Positions 26,792-35,329 of a stretch of DNA of 64,000 nt are shown here, in pieces. Source of the DNA: Alsobacter sp045348435 (GTDB lineage Bacteria > Pseudomonadota > Alphaproteobacteria > Rhizobiales > Beijerinckiaceae); contig NZ_CP157484.1 in the NCBI RefSeq assembly GCF_045348435.1, forward strand, positions 868,001 through 932,000, in the 5' to 3' direction. How positions within the stretch are numbered: the first letter of the stretch is position 1; every line of letters begins with the position of its first letter. The notes beneath the pieces were generated by a model. The model was not told where the DNA came from. It searched no databases and was given only the letters and a program-made list of their open reading frames with translations. The position numbers and the translations under genes were made by a program.

Positions 26792-28342
26792 ATGGCCGAA
26801 GACGCGATCATCATTGGGCAGAGCGAAAAGCCGGAGCAGCTGCTCCTGCGGCTCGCCAACAGGCACGGCCTGGTCACCGGCGCGACCGGGACCGGAAAGA
26901 CCGTCACCTTGCAGGTCCTGGCCGAGGGCTTCTCCAACGCCGGGGTGCCGGTGTTCGCCGCCGACGTGAAGGGCGACCTCTCCGGGCTGGCCATGATGGG
27001 CGACGCCAGGGAGGCCTTCGTCAAGCGCGCCAAGGACATGGGCATCGACTACCAGCCCGACGAGTTCCCGGTGACCTTCTGGGACCTGTTCGGGCAGCAA
27101 GGCCATCCCGTGCGGGCGACCGTGCTGGAGATGGGCCCGCTCCTGATGTCGCGCATGCTGGAGCTCAACGACACCCAGGAGGGCGTGCTCAACATCGCGT
27201 TCCGGATCGCCGACGAGCAGCACCTGCCGCTCATCGACATCAAGGACCTGCGCCTCCTGCTCAACGAGATGACCAAGGACGACGGGCTGAAGCCCGTCGC
27301 CACCCAGTACGGCAACGTCGCCGACGCCACCGTCGGCTCCATCCTGCGCCAGCTGCTGGTGCTGGAGAACCAGGGCGCCACGACGTTCTTCGGCGAGCCG
27401 GCGCTGCAGATCACCGACTTCATGCGCACGGATCGCGACGGACGGGGCGTGGTCAACATCCTGGCCGCCGACAAACTGATGGCCAATCCGCGCCTCTACG
27501 CGACCTTCCTGCTCTGGATGCTGTCCGAGCTCTTCGAGCAGCTGCCGGAAGTGGGCGACGTGGACAAGCCCAAGCTCGTGTTCTTCTTCGACGAGGCGCA
27601 TCTGCTGTTCAACAACGCTCCCAAGGCGCTGCTGGAGGCGGTGGAGCAGGTGGTGCGCCTGATCCGCTCCAAGGGCGTCGGCATCTATTTCGTCACGCAG
27701 AACCCGCTGGACGTGCCCGACACCGTGCTGGCCCAGCTCGGCAACCGCGTCCAGCACGCGCTGCGCGCCTTCACGCCCCGCGACCAGCGCGCCGTGAAGG
27801 CGGCGGCCAGCACCTTCCGCCAGAATCCGAAGCTGAACACCGAGGAAGCCATCACCCAGCTCGGCGTCGGCGAGGCGCTGGTGTCGATGCTGGAGGGCAA
27901 GGGCATCCCCGAGATGGTCTCCCGCACGCTGATCCGGCCGCCGGCCGGCCGCGTCGGCCCCGTCACCCCGCAGGAGCGCCAGGCGATCGTGGCCGCCAGC
28001 CCGCTCAAGGGCAAATACGAGACGGCCGTGGACGGCGAGTCGGCCTATGAGATCCTGACGCAGCGGCGCGGCCTTCAGAAGCCCGCGACGGCGCCCGGAC
28101 AGGCGCCGTCGCAGGTTCCCGCCGGCCAGGCCCCGCAGCAGGCTTCGGCGTCGGGCGGCCTCGGCGGGATCCTGGGCGGCATCCTCGGCGGCATGGGCGG
28201 CGGCTCCGGAGGAGGAGGCCGCGCCCGCATGACGGTGACGGAACGCGTCATCACCAACATGGCCTCGTCGGCCGCCCGCACCGTCGGCACCCAGGTCGGC
28301 CGCGCCATCCTGCGCGGCGTCCTGGGGAGCTTGATGAAGTAG
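26792..28342 (+). CDS. HerA-like P-loop ATPase (DUF853/YjgR family)
   Basis: 516 residues from ATG 26792 (MAEDAIIIGQSEKPEQLLL). FtsK/HerA-class ATPase: Walker A GATGTGKT at 30-37, a VFAADVKGDLSG strand, Walker B KLVFFFDEAH with Asp267-Glu268, and an arginine-finger-like RVQHALRAFTPRDQRA. The C-terminus is a Gly/Pro/Gln-rich tail (GGLGGILGGILGGMGGG) and a last helix. DUF853 proteins are conserved, probably cytosolic, and their DNA or protein substrate is not established. Single gene. Confidence 0.92.
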   Translation: MAEDAIIIGQSEKPEQLLLRLANRHGLVTGATGTGKTVTLQVLAEGFSNAGVPVFAADVKGDLSGLAMMGDAREAFVKRAKDMGIDYQPDEFPVTFWDLFGQQGHPVRATVLEMGPLLMSRMLELNDTQEGVLNIAFRIADEQHLPLIDIKDLRLLLNEMTKDDGLKPVATQYGNVADATVGSILRQLLVLENQGATTFFGEPALQITDFMRTDRDGRGVVNILAADKLMANPRLYATFLLWMLSELFEQLPEVGDVDKPKLVFFFDEAHLLFNNAPKALLEAVEQVVRLIRSKGVGIYFVTQNPLDVPDTVLAQLGNRVQHALRAFTPRDQRAVKAAASTFRQNPKLNTEEAITQLGVGEALVSMLEGKGIPEMVSRTLIRPPAGRVGPVTPQERQAIVAASPLKGKYETAVDGESAYEILTQRRGLQKPATAPGQAPSQVPAGQAPQQASASGGLGGILGGILGGMGGGSGGGGRARMTVTERVITNMASSAARTVGTQVGRAILRGVLGSLMK

Positions 28343-28350
28343 GGGGACTG

Positions 28351-29358
28351 TCAGAGCCAGTCGTTCAATCCCCGCATCTGGAGCGCTTTGTCGATGGGCT
28401 CGGCCCACCCCTTCTTCCCGCGGGAGCGCGCGTCGTCGAGCGCGTCCTGGAGGGCGTCGGCGTCGGCCGGGCCGAGACACTCGAAGAGCGCCTGCGCCTG
28501 ATCCAGATCCTTGGCGGCTTTGGCCGTGTCCATGGTCCGCTTCTGCGAGATGAGCAGCTTGTGGACTGCGTATCGGGCCGGCTGAGGAACGCGGACGAGT
28601 GCGCCCGATCCGTGTAGAGCCACAGCCCAGATGGGGTTCTCGATGAGCCAGCCCATGTGCTGGATGGGGATGGCGCCCGCACGAAGCCCAGGGACAGGCA
28701 TGGGATTCTGATCGGTCCTGCGCAGCATCGGCGTCAAGACCTCGACGAGAAAGCCGGAGGCTGAACGAAACCGAGAAGGCGGAGCCCGGTGATCCAACAT
28801 GGGGGCGCCCCGGAACGTCGGATCGGCGCCTTGCAGGATCTCTTCCAACGAAACGATCTCGGCGTCTCCCTCCTCGGCGCCAAGCCGCCTCGCCGTCAGA
28901 GCAAGGCTCGCCGTGGCGATGTCTGCATCGCGCGTCATCATCCCGGCCGGAGGCAAGACGGCGCCGACGACCGGCGAGTAGCATTGGTAGGCTGAGGTGC
29001 CCACGAGGACGGCGCCGGCCTGGAACAGACCCGCAGCCGCGGTGACCTCGAGCACGCGGCCCAATTCCTTGTCGGGACCGGACAGTCCGGCGCTCCGGAG
29101 CACGCTGACCGTCTTTCGCCGCGCCTTCTGCCTCTCGGCGGCCATTTGAATGGCGTCGGCTTTGGCGATGGCGGCGGGATCCGCCGCATGGCCGAGGTAA
29201 ATCTTGCCCCGGGTTTGACCCGTTCTGATGCTCGCGTAGATGTAGCTCTGTCCCTTGACGTCGTGCCGATAGACCGAGCCCGCGCGCTCGTCCGGAATGG
29301 ACAGGCTCTGCACCAGATCCGCATACAGGGTCAGGAGAGTGGGGGCGATCGGCTTCAT
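28351..29358 (-). CDS. GSU2403-family nucleotidyltransferase-fold protein
   Basis: 335 residues from ATG 29358; ATG 29394 would add 12 residues but lies inside a perfect palindrome. The nucleotidyltransferase core has the G-S-type motif VGTSAYQCYSP followed by DxD in MMTRDADIA, the minimal catalytic set of the pol-beta/MNT-like superfamily. The C-terminal part is helical (RYAVHKLLISQKR, KDLDQAQALFECL), the pattern of abortive-infection and MNT-like nucleotidyltransferases. GC content appears lower than its neighbours, suggesting transfer. No partner HEPN or antitoxin gene is adjacent. Function unproven. Confidence 0.8.
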   Translation of the reverse strand: MKPIAPTLLTLYADLVQSLSIPDERAGSVYRHDVKGQSYIYASIRTGQTRGKIYLGHAADPAAIAKADAIQMAAERQKARRKTVSVLRSAGLSGPDKELGRVLEVTAAAGLFQAGAVLVGTSAYQCYSPVVGAVLPPAGMMTRDADIATASLALTARRLGAEEGDAEIVSLEEILQGADPTFRGAPMLDHRAPPSRFRSASGFLVEVLTPMLRRTDQNPMPVPGLRAGAIPIQHMGWLIENPIWAVALHGSGALVRVPQPARYAVHKLLISQKRTMDTAKAAKDLDQAQALFECLGPADADALQDALDDARSRGKKGWAEPIDKALQMRGLNDWL

Positions 29359-29364
29359 GTTCGG

Positions 29365-29397
29365 GTTATGGACATTAAATGTGTTTTTGTCCATAAC
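29365..29397. promoter_or_regulatory. Perfect 10-bp inverted repeat upstream of the nucleotidyltransferase gene
   Basis: GTTATGGACA (29365-29374) and TGTCCATAAC (29388-29397) are exact inverse complements with a 13-bp AT-rich spacer. The element ends 6 bp before the ATG at 29358 and covers the alternative start at 29394. It could be an operator or an mRNA hairpin that hides the ribosome site. Confidence 0.7.
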
Positions 29398-29475
29398 TTT
29401 TTGGGAGTGGCGGAGCGCTTGCGCCTGAGCCGATGCCGGATATTCTGCCCGCTTCCCATCGCCAGAGTAAAATCC

Positions 29476-30861
29476 ATGTCTCATCTTGAAGCCGTTCTCG
29501 CCAAGATCGACGCCGATCTCGATGCGTCGCTGGAGCGGCTGTTCGCCTTCTTGCGCATTCCCTCGATCTCCACCGACTCAGCCTATGCGGCGGAGTGCAA
29601 GCGCGCGGCCGAGTGGCTGGCTGCGGACGTGAAGTCGCTCGGTTTCGAGGATGCGGGCCTGCGCCCCACCGGCGGCCACCCCGTCGTGCTCGGCCACGCG
29701 CCCAAGCCCGGCAAGCCGCATGTCATGTTCTACGGCCATTACGACGTCCAGCCGGTCGATCCGCTGAACCTGTGGGAGACGCCGCCCTTCGAGCCGCGGC
29801 TCGCCACGCTGCCGGACGGCCGCAAGGTCATCATGGCGCGCGGCGCCTGCGACGACAAAGGCCAGGTGATGACCTTCCTGGAGGCGTGCCGGGCCTGGAA
29901 GGCCGTCACGGGGTCGCTGCCGATCGGCATCACCCTCCTGGTGGAGGGCGCCGAGGAGGACGGCTCCAAGCACTTGCCGGAATTCGTGGAGGCCAACAAG
30001 GCCGAGCTGAAGGCGGATGTCGTGCTGGTCTGCGACACCGGCATGTGGGACCAGGACACGCCCATGATCACCACCGCGCTGCGTGGCATGGTCTATGAGG
30101 AGATCATCGTCCGCTGCGCCGACCGGGACCTCCATTCCGGCCTGTTCGGAGGCGGCGCGCAGAACCCGATCCGGGTCCTGGCGCGGATCATCGCCGACCT
30201 GCACGACGCCGACGGGCGGATCACGCTCGAGGGCTTCTATGACGGCGTGCCCGACACCCCGACCCAGGTGCTGGAGCAGTGGCGCGGCCTGGGCCTCACC
30301 GAGGAGAGCTTCCTGAAGCCGGTCGGCCTGTCCATCCCGGCGGGCGAGAAAGGCCGCATGCTGATCGAGCAGGTGCAGTCGCGTCCGACATGCGACGTCA
30401 ACGGGATCATCGGCGGCTATACGGGGGAGGGCGCCAAGACGGTGATCGCCGGGCAGGCGTCGGCCAAGATCTCGTTCCGGCTCGTGGGCGACCAGGATCC
30501 GGCCAAGATCACGGCCGCCTTCGAGCGCCATGTGCGGGCCAGGATCCCGGCGGACTGCTCCGTCGAGTTCATCAAGCACAAGGGCTCGCGCGCCATCCAG
30601 CTGCCCTACGACATGCCGCAGCTCACGGCGGCCCGCAACGCCCTGCAGGAGGAGTGGGGCAAGGCCCCGATCACGCTGGGCAGCGGCGGCTCGATCCCGA
30701 TCGTGGGCGACTTCAAGCGTTCGCTCGGCGTCGACAGCCTGCTGGTCGGCTTCGGCCTCGATGACGACCGGGTGCATTCGCCGAACGAGAAATACGACGT
30801 GAAGAGCTTCCACAAGGGCGCGCGCTCCTGGGCGCGCATCCTCGCCGCCCTGGCGGAGTGA
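29476..30861 (+). CDS. M20 family dipeptidase/metallopeptidase
   Basis: 461 residues from ATG 29476 (MSHLEAVLAKIDADLDASL). Zinc peptidase of the M20 family, carnosinase/CPG2-like branch. Metal ligands are in GHYDVQP (His and following Asp), GACDDKGQ (bridging Asp) and EGAEEDGS (catalytic Glu pair); further ligands are in VCDTGMW and the late DDRVHSPNEKY. The lid/dimerisation domain holds RDLHSGLFGG. It would hydrolyse dipeptides or N-acyl amino acids in the cytosol. Divergent from the nucleotidyltransferase gene and followed by a strong stem-loop. Confidence 0.93.
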   Translation: MSHLEAVLAKIDADLDASLERLFAFLRIPSISTDSAYAAECKRAAEWLAADVKSLGFEDAGLRPTGGHPVVLGHAPKPGKPHVMFYGHYDVQPVDPLNLWETPPFEPRLATLPDGRKVIMARGACDDKGQVMTFLEACRAWKAVTGSLPIGITLLVEGAEEDGSKHLPEFVEANKAELKADVVLVCDTGMWDQDTPMITTALRGMVYEEIIVRCADRDLHSGLFGGGAQNPIRVLARIIADLHDADGRITLEGFYDGVPDTPTQVLEQWRGLGLTEESFLKPVGLSIPAGEKGRMLIEQVQSRPTCDVNGIIGGYTGEGAKTVIAGQASAKISFRLVGDQDPAKITAAFERHVRARIPADCSVEFIKHKGSRAIQLPYDMPQLTAARNALQEEWGKAPITLGSGGSIPIVGDFKRSLGVDSLLVGFGLDDDRVHSPNEKYDVKSFHKGARSWARILAALAE

Positions 30862-30877
30862 GGCCATCCCGGCGGCG

Positions 30878-30912
30878 CCGGACGAGGGGGGCTTCGGGAC
30901 CCCCTCGTCCGG
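30878..30912 (+). terminator. Strong stem-loop after the M20 peptidase gene
   Basis: Perfect 13-bp arms, 30878-30890 (CCGGACGAGGGGG) and 30900-30912, with a 9-nt loop containing TTCG. It begins 17 bp after the stop codon. No long T-run follows, but stem strength and position indicate a transcript end. Confidence 0.75.
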
Positions 30913-31013
30913 TAAAGCGCAAGCCGTCCATTAACGCTTAAGCAAACGCCGGCGGGCTATGCTTCCCGCGGGACCCGGAGCGTCCGATGCCGGGCCGTGT
31001 ATGAGTAGGCGTT

Positions 31014-31850
31014 ATGGCGGCGACCCAGGTTCACATCATCGATCCCTGCGGCGGCGGACTGGTTCTCGTGGCCTGCGAGGACGGTTCGCGCGTGCTGTTC
31101 GGGTCCAGCGCCCACCTGGTGAGCCAGCACGACGTCCTGCAGCGCCTGTTCGAGGTGCTCGAGGACGGCGCCATTGACTACTACGCGCATAGCGGGGTCG
31201 AGACCGACAACAAGCTGGATCTCGCCGCGATCGACGAGTTCTTCCCCATCAAGACCTGCGTCGAGTTCGTCGGCTCAGGCGTCAATTACCCGCCGAGCTA
31301 CGTGGCGTTCCGCGCTGACCGGCCCGTGGAGATGCTGGAGGCCGACGACGTGCTCGGCTTCGGCGCCACCAATGTCCGCCTGTTCGGCGCGGCCAAGCCC
31401 CGGCCGATGGACACGGGCGAGTGGCGCCCGCTGGCGCTGCACGTGGCGCATGAGGAGCCGACGGGCTCGAAGGCCGTGCTGGCCTTGGGAGCGACGGGCG
31501 GCCTCGACTGGATCGCGATCGCGAAGGCGGTGGGCGACGACCTCAAGGCCGATTGCGTCGTGGTCGACGGCAACCGCCCGCTGGACATCGTGATCACCAC
31601 CGGCGAGCGGGTGGATGTGAGCATCGACCATCTGCGCCGGATCGGGCCTTCGATGATCGTGATGGGCGCCGAGAGCCACTCCAAGAGCCCGCTGCGCAAG
31701 ACGGCCATGGACCTCTATTCGTGCTTCACCCGCGAGAATGGCGGGCAGAGCGTGATCGACATGAAGAAGGACGGCTGGCTGACGCTGAAGCTGGATGGCG
31801 ACGGCGTTCGCACCGAAGTGGAGCCCCGCTCCATCGGGCAGGCGGCCTGA
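31014..31850 (+). CDS. Protein of unknown function
   Basis: 278 residues with no signal peptide or membrane helix, so probably cytosolic. I do not recognise a family. The N-terminal ~60 residues are two beta hairpins with Gly pairs (IIDPCGGGLVLVACEDGSRVLFGSS). The middle contains VGSGVNYPPSYVAFRADRPVEML. The C-terminal half alternates strands and helices and ends in a charged stretch (ESHSKSPLRKTAMDLYSCF, DMKKDGWLTLKLDGDGV). Codon use matches the neighbours and the frame is uninterrupted, so it is a real gene. TTAA-rich DNA lies 70-85 bp upstream. Ends near a shared terminator with the CheY-like gene. Confidence 0.75.
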   Translation: MAATQVHIIDPCGGGLVLVACEDGSRVLFGSSAHLVSQHDVLQRLFEVLEDGAIDYYAHSGVETDNKLDLAAIDEFFPIKTCVEFVGSGVNYPPSYVAFRADRPVEMLEADDVLGFGATNVRLFGAAKPRPMDTGEWRPLALHVAHEEPTGSKAVLALGATGGLDWIAIAKAVGDDLKADCVVVDGNRPLDIVITTGERVDVSIDHLRRIGPSMIVMGAESHSKSPLRKTAMDLYSCFTRENGGQSVIDMKKDGWLTLKLDGDGVRTEVEPRSIGQAA

Positions 31851-31876
31851 CCTCCAAGATACGCCGACAAACGCAA

Positions 31877-31900
31877 AACGCCGGCGTCATCGCCGGCGTT
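31877..31900. terminator. Bidirectional terminator between unknown protein and CheY-like genes
   Basis: AACGCCGGCG (31877-31886), loop TCAT, CGCCGGCGTT (31891-31900): perfect 10-bp stem between convergent genes. Flanked by AAACGCAAAACG on the left and CGTTCGTCG on the right, the same words that flank the stem at 39039-39060. Confidence 0.8.
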
Positions 31901-31928
31901 CGTCGTTGCGCGAAGGGCGCAGCCGCGC

Positions 31929-32315
31929 TCAGGCGGCCTTCAGCACCGTTTTCACCCGCGACTGCAGGGCGTTCGGATCCACCGGCTTCAGGATGAACGC
32001 GTCCACGCCCAGCAACTTGGCCTGCCGGACGGTGTCCGACGACGTCTCGCTGGTCGCCATGATGACGGGGGTGCTGCGCAGCACCGGGTGGGAACGGATG
32101 GCCTTGAGCAGGCCGAGGCCCGAGACGCCGCCCATGTGCATGTCGGTGATGACGAGGTCGTAGCGGACCGTGGTGAGCTTCTTGATGGCGTCCTCGCCGC
32201 TCTCCGCCCCGTCGATGATCTCAAAACCCATCTGCAGCAAGGCGAAACGAAGAAGGCCTCTCATGCTCTTCTGGTCATCCACGACCAGGACCTTCTTGGA
32301 CTTCAGATCCGACAT
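31929..32315 (-). CDS. CheY-like single-domain response regulator
   Basis: 128 residues forming one receiver domain and nothing else. Acid pair Asp13-Asp14, phosphoacceptor Asp58 in LVITDMHM, switch Thr88 in IMATSE and Lys110 in FILKPVD are all present, so it should be phosphorylated normally. With no output domain it acts by protein contact, as CheY does on the flagellar motor or as DivK/CpdR-type regulators do in cell-cycle control. No chemotaxis operon is adjacent; a chemoreceptor is encoded about 5 kb downstream. Confidence 0.93.
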   Translation of the reverse strand: MSDLKSKKVLVVDDQKSMRGLLRFALLQMGFEIIDGAESGEDAIKKLTTVRYDLVITDMHMGGVSGLGLLKAIRSHPVLRSTPVIMATSETSSDTVRQAKLLGVDAFILKPVDPNALQSRVKTVLKAA

Positions 32316-32534
32316 GGTGCGCTCCCGCGGCGCGAACGCCGGCTCCCGGCGCTCCCCGTTCGCGCACCTTCACACGCGGGAGTAAACAGATGCCTTAGCA
32401 AGGCTGCATAGGCCCACCGATCATTCGCAGTGGCGCTGGCGATCATGGAATTTCATGGCTCGCGGCCCAGGACTTCGTTGACGCGGCGCATGCCGGGCGC
32501 TTCGATGCACGCCACTGTTCTGGAGGTGTTCACG

Positions 32535-33395
32535 ATGGCCGAGTGGTCGCAGACCTGGACCTGGTTCGACGGGCGATGGCAGGAGGGCAACCCGCCCCTC
32601 ATGGGTCCGCGCACCCACGCTTTCTGGCTCGGCTCCTCGGTGTTCGACGGCGCGCGAGCCTTCGAGGGCGTGACCCCGGACCTCGATCTGCATCTGGCGA
32701 GGGTGAACCGCTCCGCCGAAGCCCTGAACCTGAAGCCGACCATGTCGGTGGGGGCCATGACCGAGCTCGTCCGCGAGGGCGTGGCCAAGTTCGGCCCTTC
32801 GGCCGAGCTCTATATCCGGCCGATGTACTGGCCGGAGGAGGGCAGCCACAGCGCCGTCGCGCCCGACGCGGAGACGACCCAGTTCTGCCTGTGCATCTAT
32901 GAAGCCCCGATGCCCAACGGCGCCCGGTCGGCCATCACCCTGTCGCCGTTCCGCCGGCCCACCATCGAGACGATGCCGGTGAACGCCAAGGCCGGCTGCC
33001 TCTATCCCAACAACGCCCGCGCCCTGCTGGAGGCGCGCAAGCGGGGCTTCGACAACTGCCTGCTCTGCGACATGCTGGGCAACGTCGCCGAGCTCGCCAC
33101 CGCCAACGTCTTCATGGGCAAGGACGGGGTGCTGCTGACGCCCGCCCCGAACGGCACGTTCCTCAACGGCGTGACGCGCCAGCGCGTCCTCCAGCTCGCC
33201 CGCAAGGCCGGCATGACGGTGGCCGAGGGAAGCCTGACCTACAAGGATTTCGTCGGGGCCGACGAGATCTTCTCGGTGGGCAATTACGGCAAGGTGCAGC
33301 CCGTGAGCCGCATCGACGACCGCGATCTCCAGCCGGGCCCGCTCTACCGCAAGGCGCGCGAGCTCTACTGGGAGTTCGCCCACGCGGGCCGATAG
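32535..33395 (+). CDS. Branched-chain amino-acid aminotransferase-like enzyme (class IV)
   Basis: 286 residues from ATG 32535, preceded by CTGGAGGTG. PLP-dependent fold-type IV transaminase; the Schiff-base Lys is Lys152 in NAKAGCLYPNN. Other family marks are MGPRTHAFWLGSSVFDGARAFEG near the N-terminus and EIFSVGNYGKVQPVSRI near the C-terminus. It would interconvert branched-chain amino acids and 2-oxo acids. D-amino-acid transaminases and aminodeoxychorismate lyase share the fold, but the length and N-terminus fit the BCAT branch best. Monocistronic. Confidence 0.9.
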   Translation: MAEWSQTWTWFDGRWQEGNPPLMGPRTHAFWLGSSVFDGARAFEGVTPDLDLHLARVNRSAEALNLKPTMSVGAMTELVREGVAKFGPSAELYIRPMYWPEEGSHSAVAPDAETTQFCLCIYEAPMPNGARSAITLSPFRRPTIETMPVNAKAGCLYPNNARALLEARKRGFDNCLLCDMLGNVAELATANVFMGKDGVLLTPAPNGTFLNGVTRQRVLQLARKAGMTVAEGSLTYKDFVGADEIFSVGNYGKVQPVSRIDDRDLQPGPLYRKARELYWEFAHAGR

Positions 33396-33438
33396 TCTCG
33401 AGCGGGCCGGCGGCGCGCGAATCCGCTAGGCTGCGCCG

Positions 33439-33819
33439 ATGACGTCCCGCACGCCTGCGTCCCGCCGCCGAACCGCCGCCGCGCTCGCCGCCCTCCTGGC
33501 GGCCGCCGAGCCGGCGGCGGCCGAAAGGCCGATCCGCTACAGTCCCGAGCGGGGCGGATCCTGCACGGTGATGATCCCCTATTACGGGCCGCGCGCGCTG
33601 TGGATCGGCAGGCTCGCCGCCGAGCGTCCGCTCGACGTCTCGTCCGACCGGATCTTCAGCGACGCCCGAACGGCGGAATCCTGCTTCTTCACCGAGGCCG
33701 AGTGCCGGACCTGGCTGGCGCGCCTCATGATCGACTGGCGGCCCAGGCCGGGCTTCGCCCTGTGCGAGCCGGCCGGCGGCGCCGTCATGCGCGGCGGAAC
33801 GGGACCCGTAAAGCCTTGA
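33439..33819 (+). CDS. Small secreted Cys-containing protein of unknown function
   Basis: 126 residues with a positively charged then Ala-rich N-terminus (TPASRRRTAAALAALLAAAEPAAA), a probable signal peptide cleaved near residue 28. The mature part has four Cys (GGSCTV, SCFF, AECRT, ALCEP), which could form two disulfides. No family recognised. Its last 35 bases overlap the convergent murJ 3' end (33785-33819), so neither gene has a private terminator. Codon use is normal for the window. Confidence 0.7.
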   Translation: MTSRTPASRRRTAAALAALLAAAEPAAAERPIRYSPERGGSCTVMIPYYGPRALWIGRLAAERPLDVSSDRIFSDARTAESCFFTEAECRTWLARLMIDWRPRPGFALCEPAGGAVMRGGTGPVKP

Positions 33820-35317
33820 ACATGGCCAGCAGCACGGCCGCGTAGACCGCGGCTCCGGCCGCCCCCAGCACCAGCAGCTGGGCTTCGTTCCGCAGCATTG
33901 GCAAGGCGGCCGTCAGCGACTGGACCGGCTGTCGGCCGAGAAGGGCGACCGCCGCCAGGGCCAGCGCCGCCGCGCCCACGGCCGCGAAGGTGCGCGCCAG
34001 CGCCGAATCCGGCGCCAGCAGGTCGCGCCGCAGCGCCAGCGTGACGAGCAGCCCGACATTGATCCAGGCCCCGACCGCGGTGGCGAGCGCCAGCCCGGCG
34101 GCGCCCATCGGCTTGTAGAGCACGAGCTTCAGCAGCACGTTGACGGCGATGCCCGAGAAGGATGCGATGAGGGGCGTCGCCGTGTCCTTGCGGGCGTAGA
34201 AGGTCGCCACCGCCGAGCGGATCAGCACGACCGCGGGCAGCCCCACCCCATAGGCGGCGAGCGCCGCGGCCGCCTCGTCGGCCGCCGTCATCGTGAAGGC
34301 GCCGCGCATGAAGACGGCCCGGATCACCAGGTCGGGGATCGCCAGGAAGGCGACCAGGAACGGGGCCGAGAGCGCGATGGTGAACGCCACCGCGCGGTTT
34401 TGCGCCGCCATGGCCCCGGCGGCGTCGCCCGCCGCGAGGCGCTTGCTCATGGTCGGCAGCAGGACGGTCCCCGCCGCGATGCCGATCACGCCCACGGGGA
34501 GCTGGTAGAGCCGGTCCGCGTAGTTGAGCGCCGAGACCGCGCCGGTCGGCAGCAGCGAGGCGATCACCGTGTCGGCGAACATGGCGATCTGCACCCCCGC
34601 CGAGCCGACGATGGCGGGGCCGAGCGTGCGGAAGAAGGTCCGCAGGTCCTTGTCGAGAAAGGGTTTGCGGAAAGCCGGCATGCAGCCTGCCCGGGCCGCG
34701 TCGGCGACGACGAGGCCCAGCTGCAGCAGGCCCGACACCGCCACCCCCCAGGCGGCCGCATAGGCCGCGTTGGGGAACCAGAACGCCACCAGCAGCGCCG
34801 CGATGACGCTGAGATTGAGGAGAATGGGCGCGCCGGCCGCCGCCGCGAAGCGGCCATTGGCGTTGAGCACCGCCGAGACCAGCGTCACGATGGTGATGAA
34901 GAGCAGATACGGGAAGGTGATCCGCGTCAGCGCCACGGTGAGCTGGAACTTCTCCGGCTCGTCGGCGAAGCCGGGGGCGAGCACCGCCACGACCTGCGGC
35001 ATGAAGGCCAGAGCCGCCAGGGTGAAGGCCGCCAGGGTCAGGGTGAGCAGCGTCAGGATGCGGCCGGCGAGGCTGCGCGCCGCATCGACGCCGCGGCTTT
35101 CCAGCGCCCCCGAATAGCTGGGCACGAACGCGGAGTTGAACGCGCCCTCGCCGAAGATGGTGCGGAAATGGTTCGGCAGCCTCTGCGCCACGAAGAACGC
35201 GTCCGAGGCCAGTCCCGCGCCCATGACGGCCGCGATGATCATGTCCCGGAGCGCGCCGGTGACGCGCGACAGCAGCGTGAAGCCGCCGACCGACAGGATG
35301 CTCTTGTACATGCTCAA
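33785..35317 (-). CDS. murJ: Lipid II flippase MurJ (MviN)
   Basis: 510 residues with about 14 membrane helices, the MOP-superfamily flippase that moves lipid II across the inner membrane for peptidoglycan synthesis. Family motifs are SVGGFTLLSRVTGALRDM at the N-terminus, QRLPNHFRTIFGEGAFNSAFVP, LPTGAVSALNYADRLYQLP in the central cavity, and FYARKDTATP. Start ATG 35317 or the next ATG two codons later. It follows the GT2 glycosyltransferase gene with a 12-bp gap, so probably one operon. Confidence 0.95.
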   Translation of the reverse strand: MSMYKSILSVGGFTLLSRVTGALRDMIIAAVMGAGLASDAFFVAQRLPNHFRTIFGEGAFNSAFVPSYSGALESRGVDAARSLAGRILTLLTLTLAAFTLAALAFMPQVVAVLAPGFADEPEKFQLTVALTRITFPYLLFITIVTLVSAVLNANGRFAAAAGAPILLNLSVIAALLVAFWFPNAAYAAAWGVAVSGLLQLGLVVADAARAGCMPAFRKPFLDKDLRTFFRTLGPAIVGSAGVQIAMFADTVIASLLPTGAVSALNYADRLYQLPVGVIGIAAGTVLLPTMSKRLAAGDAAGAMAAQNRAVAFTIALSAPFLVAFLAIPDLVIRAVFMRGAFTMTAADEAAAALAAYGVGLPAVVLIRSAVATFYARKDTATPLIASFSGIAVNVLLKLVLYKPMGAAGLALATAVGAWINVGLLVTLALRRDLLAPDSALARTFAAVGAAALALAAVALLGRQPVQSLTAALPMLRNEAQLLVLGAAGAAVYAAVLLAMFKALRVPFRRA

Positions 35318-35329
35318 CCGGTCATCGGG

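Noticed and set aside
30931..30941. TTAA-N3-TTAA before the unknown protein gene, considered as a CtrA box
   Set aside because: The spacer is 3 bp instead of 7; only a half-site argument remains.
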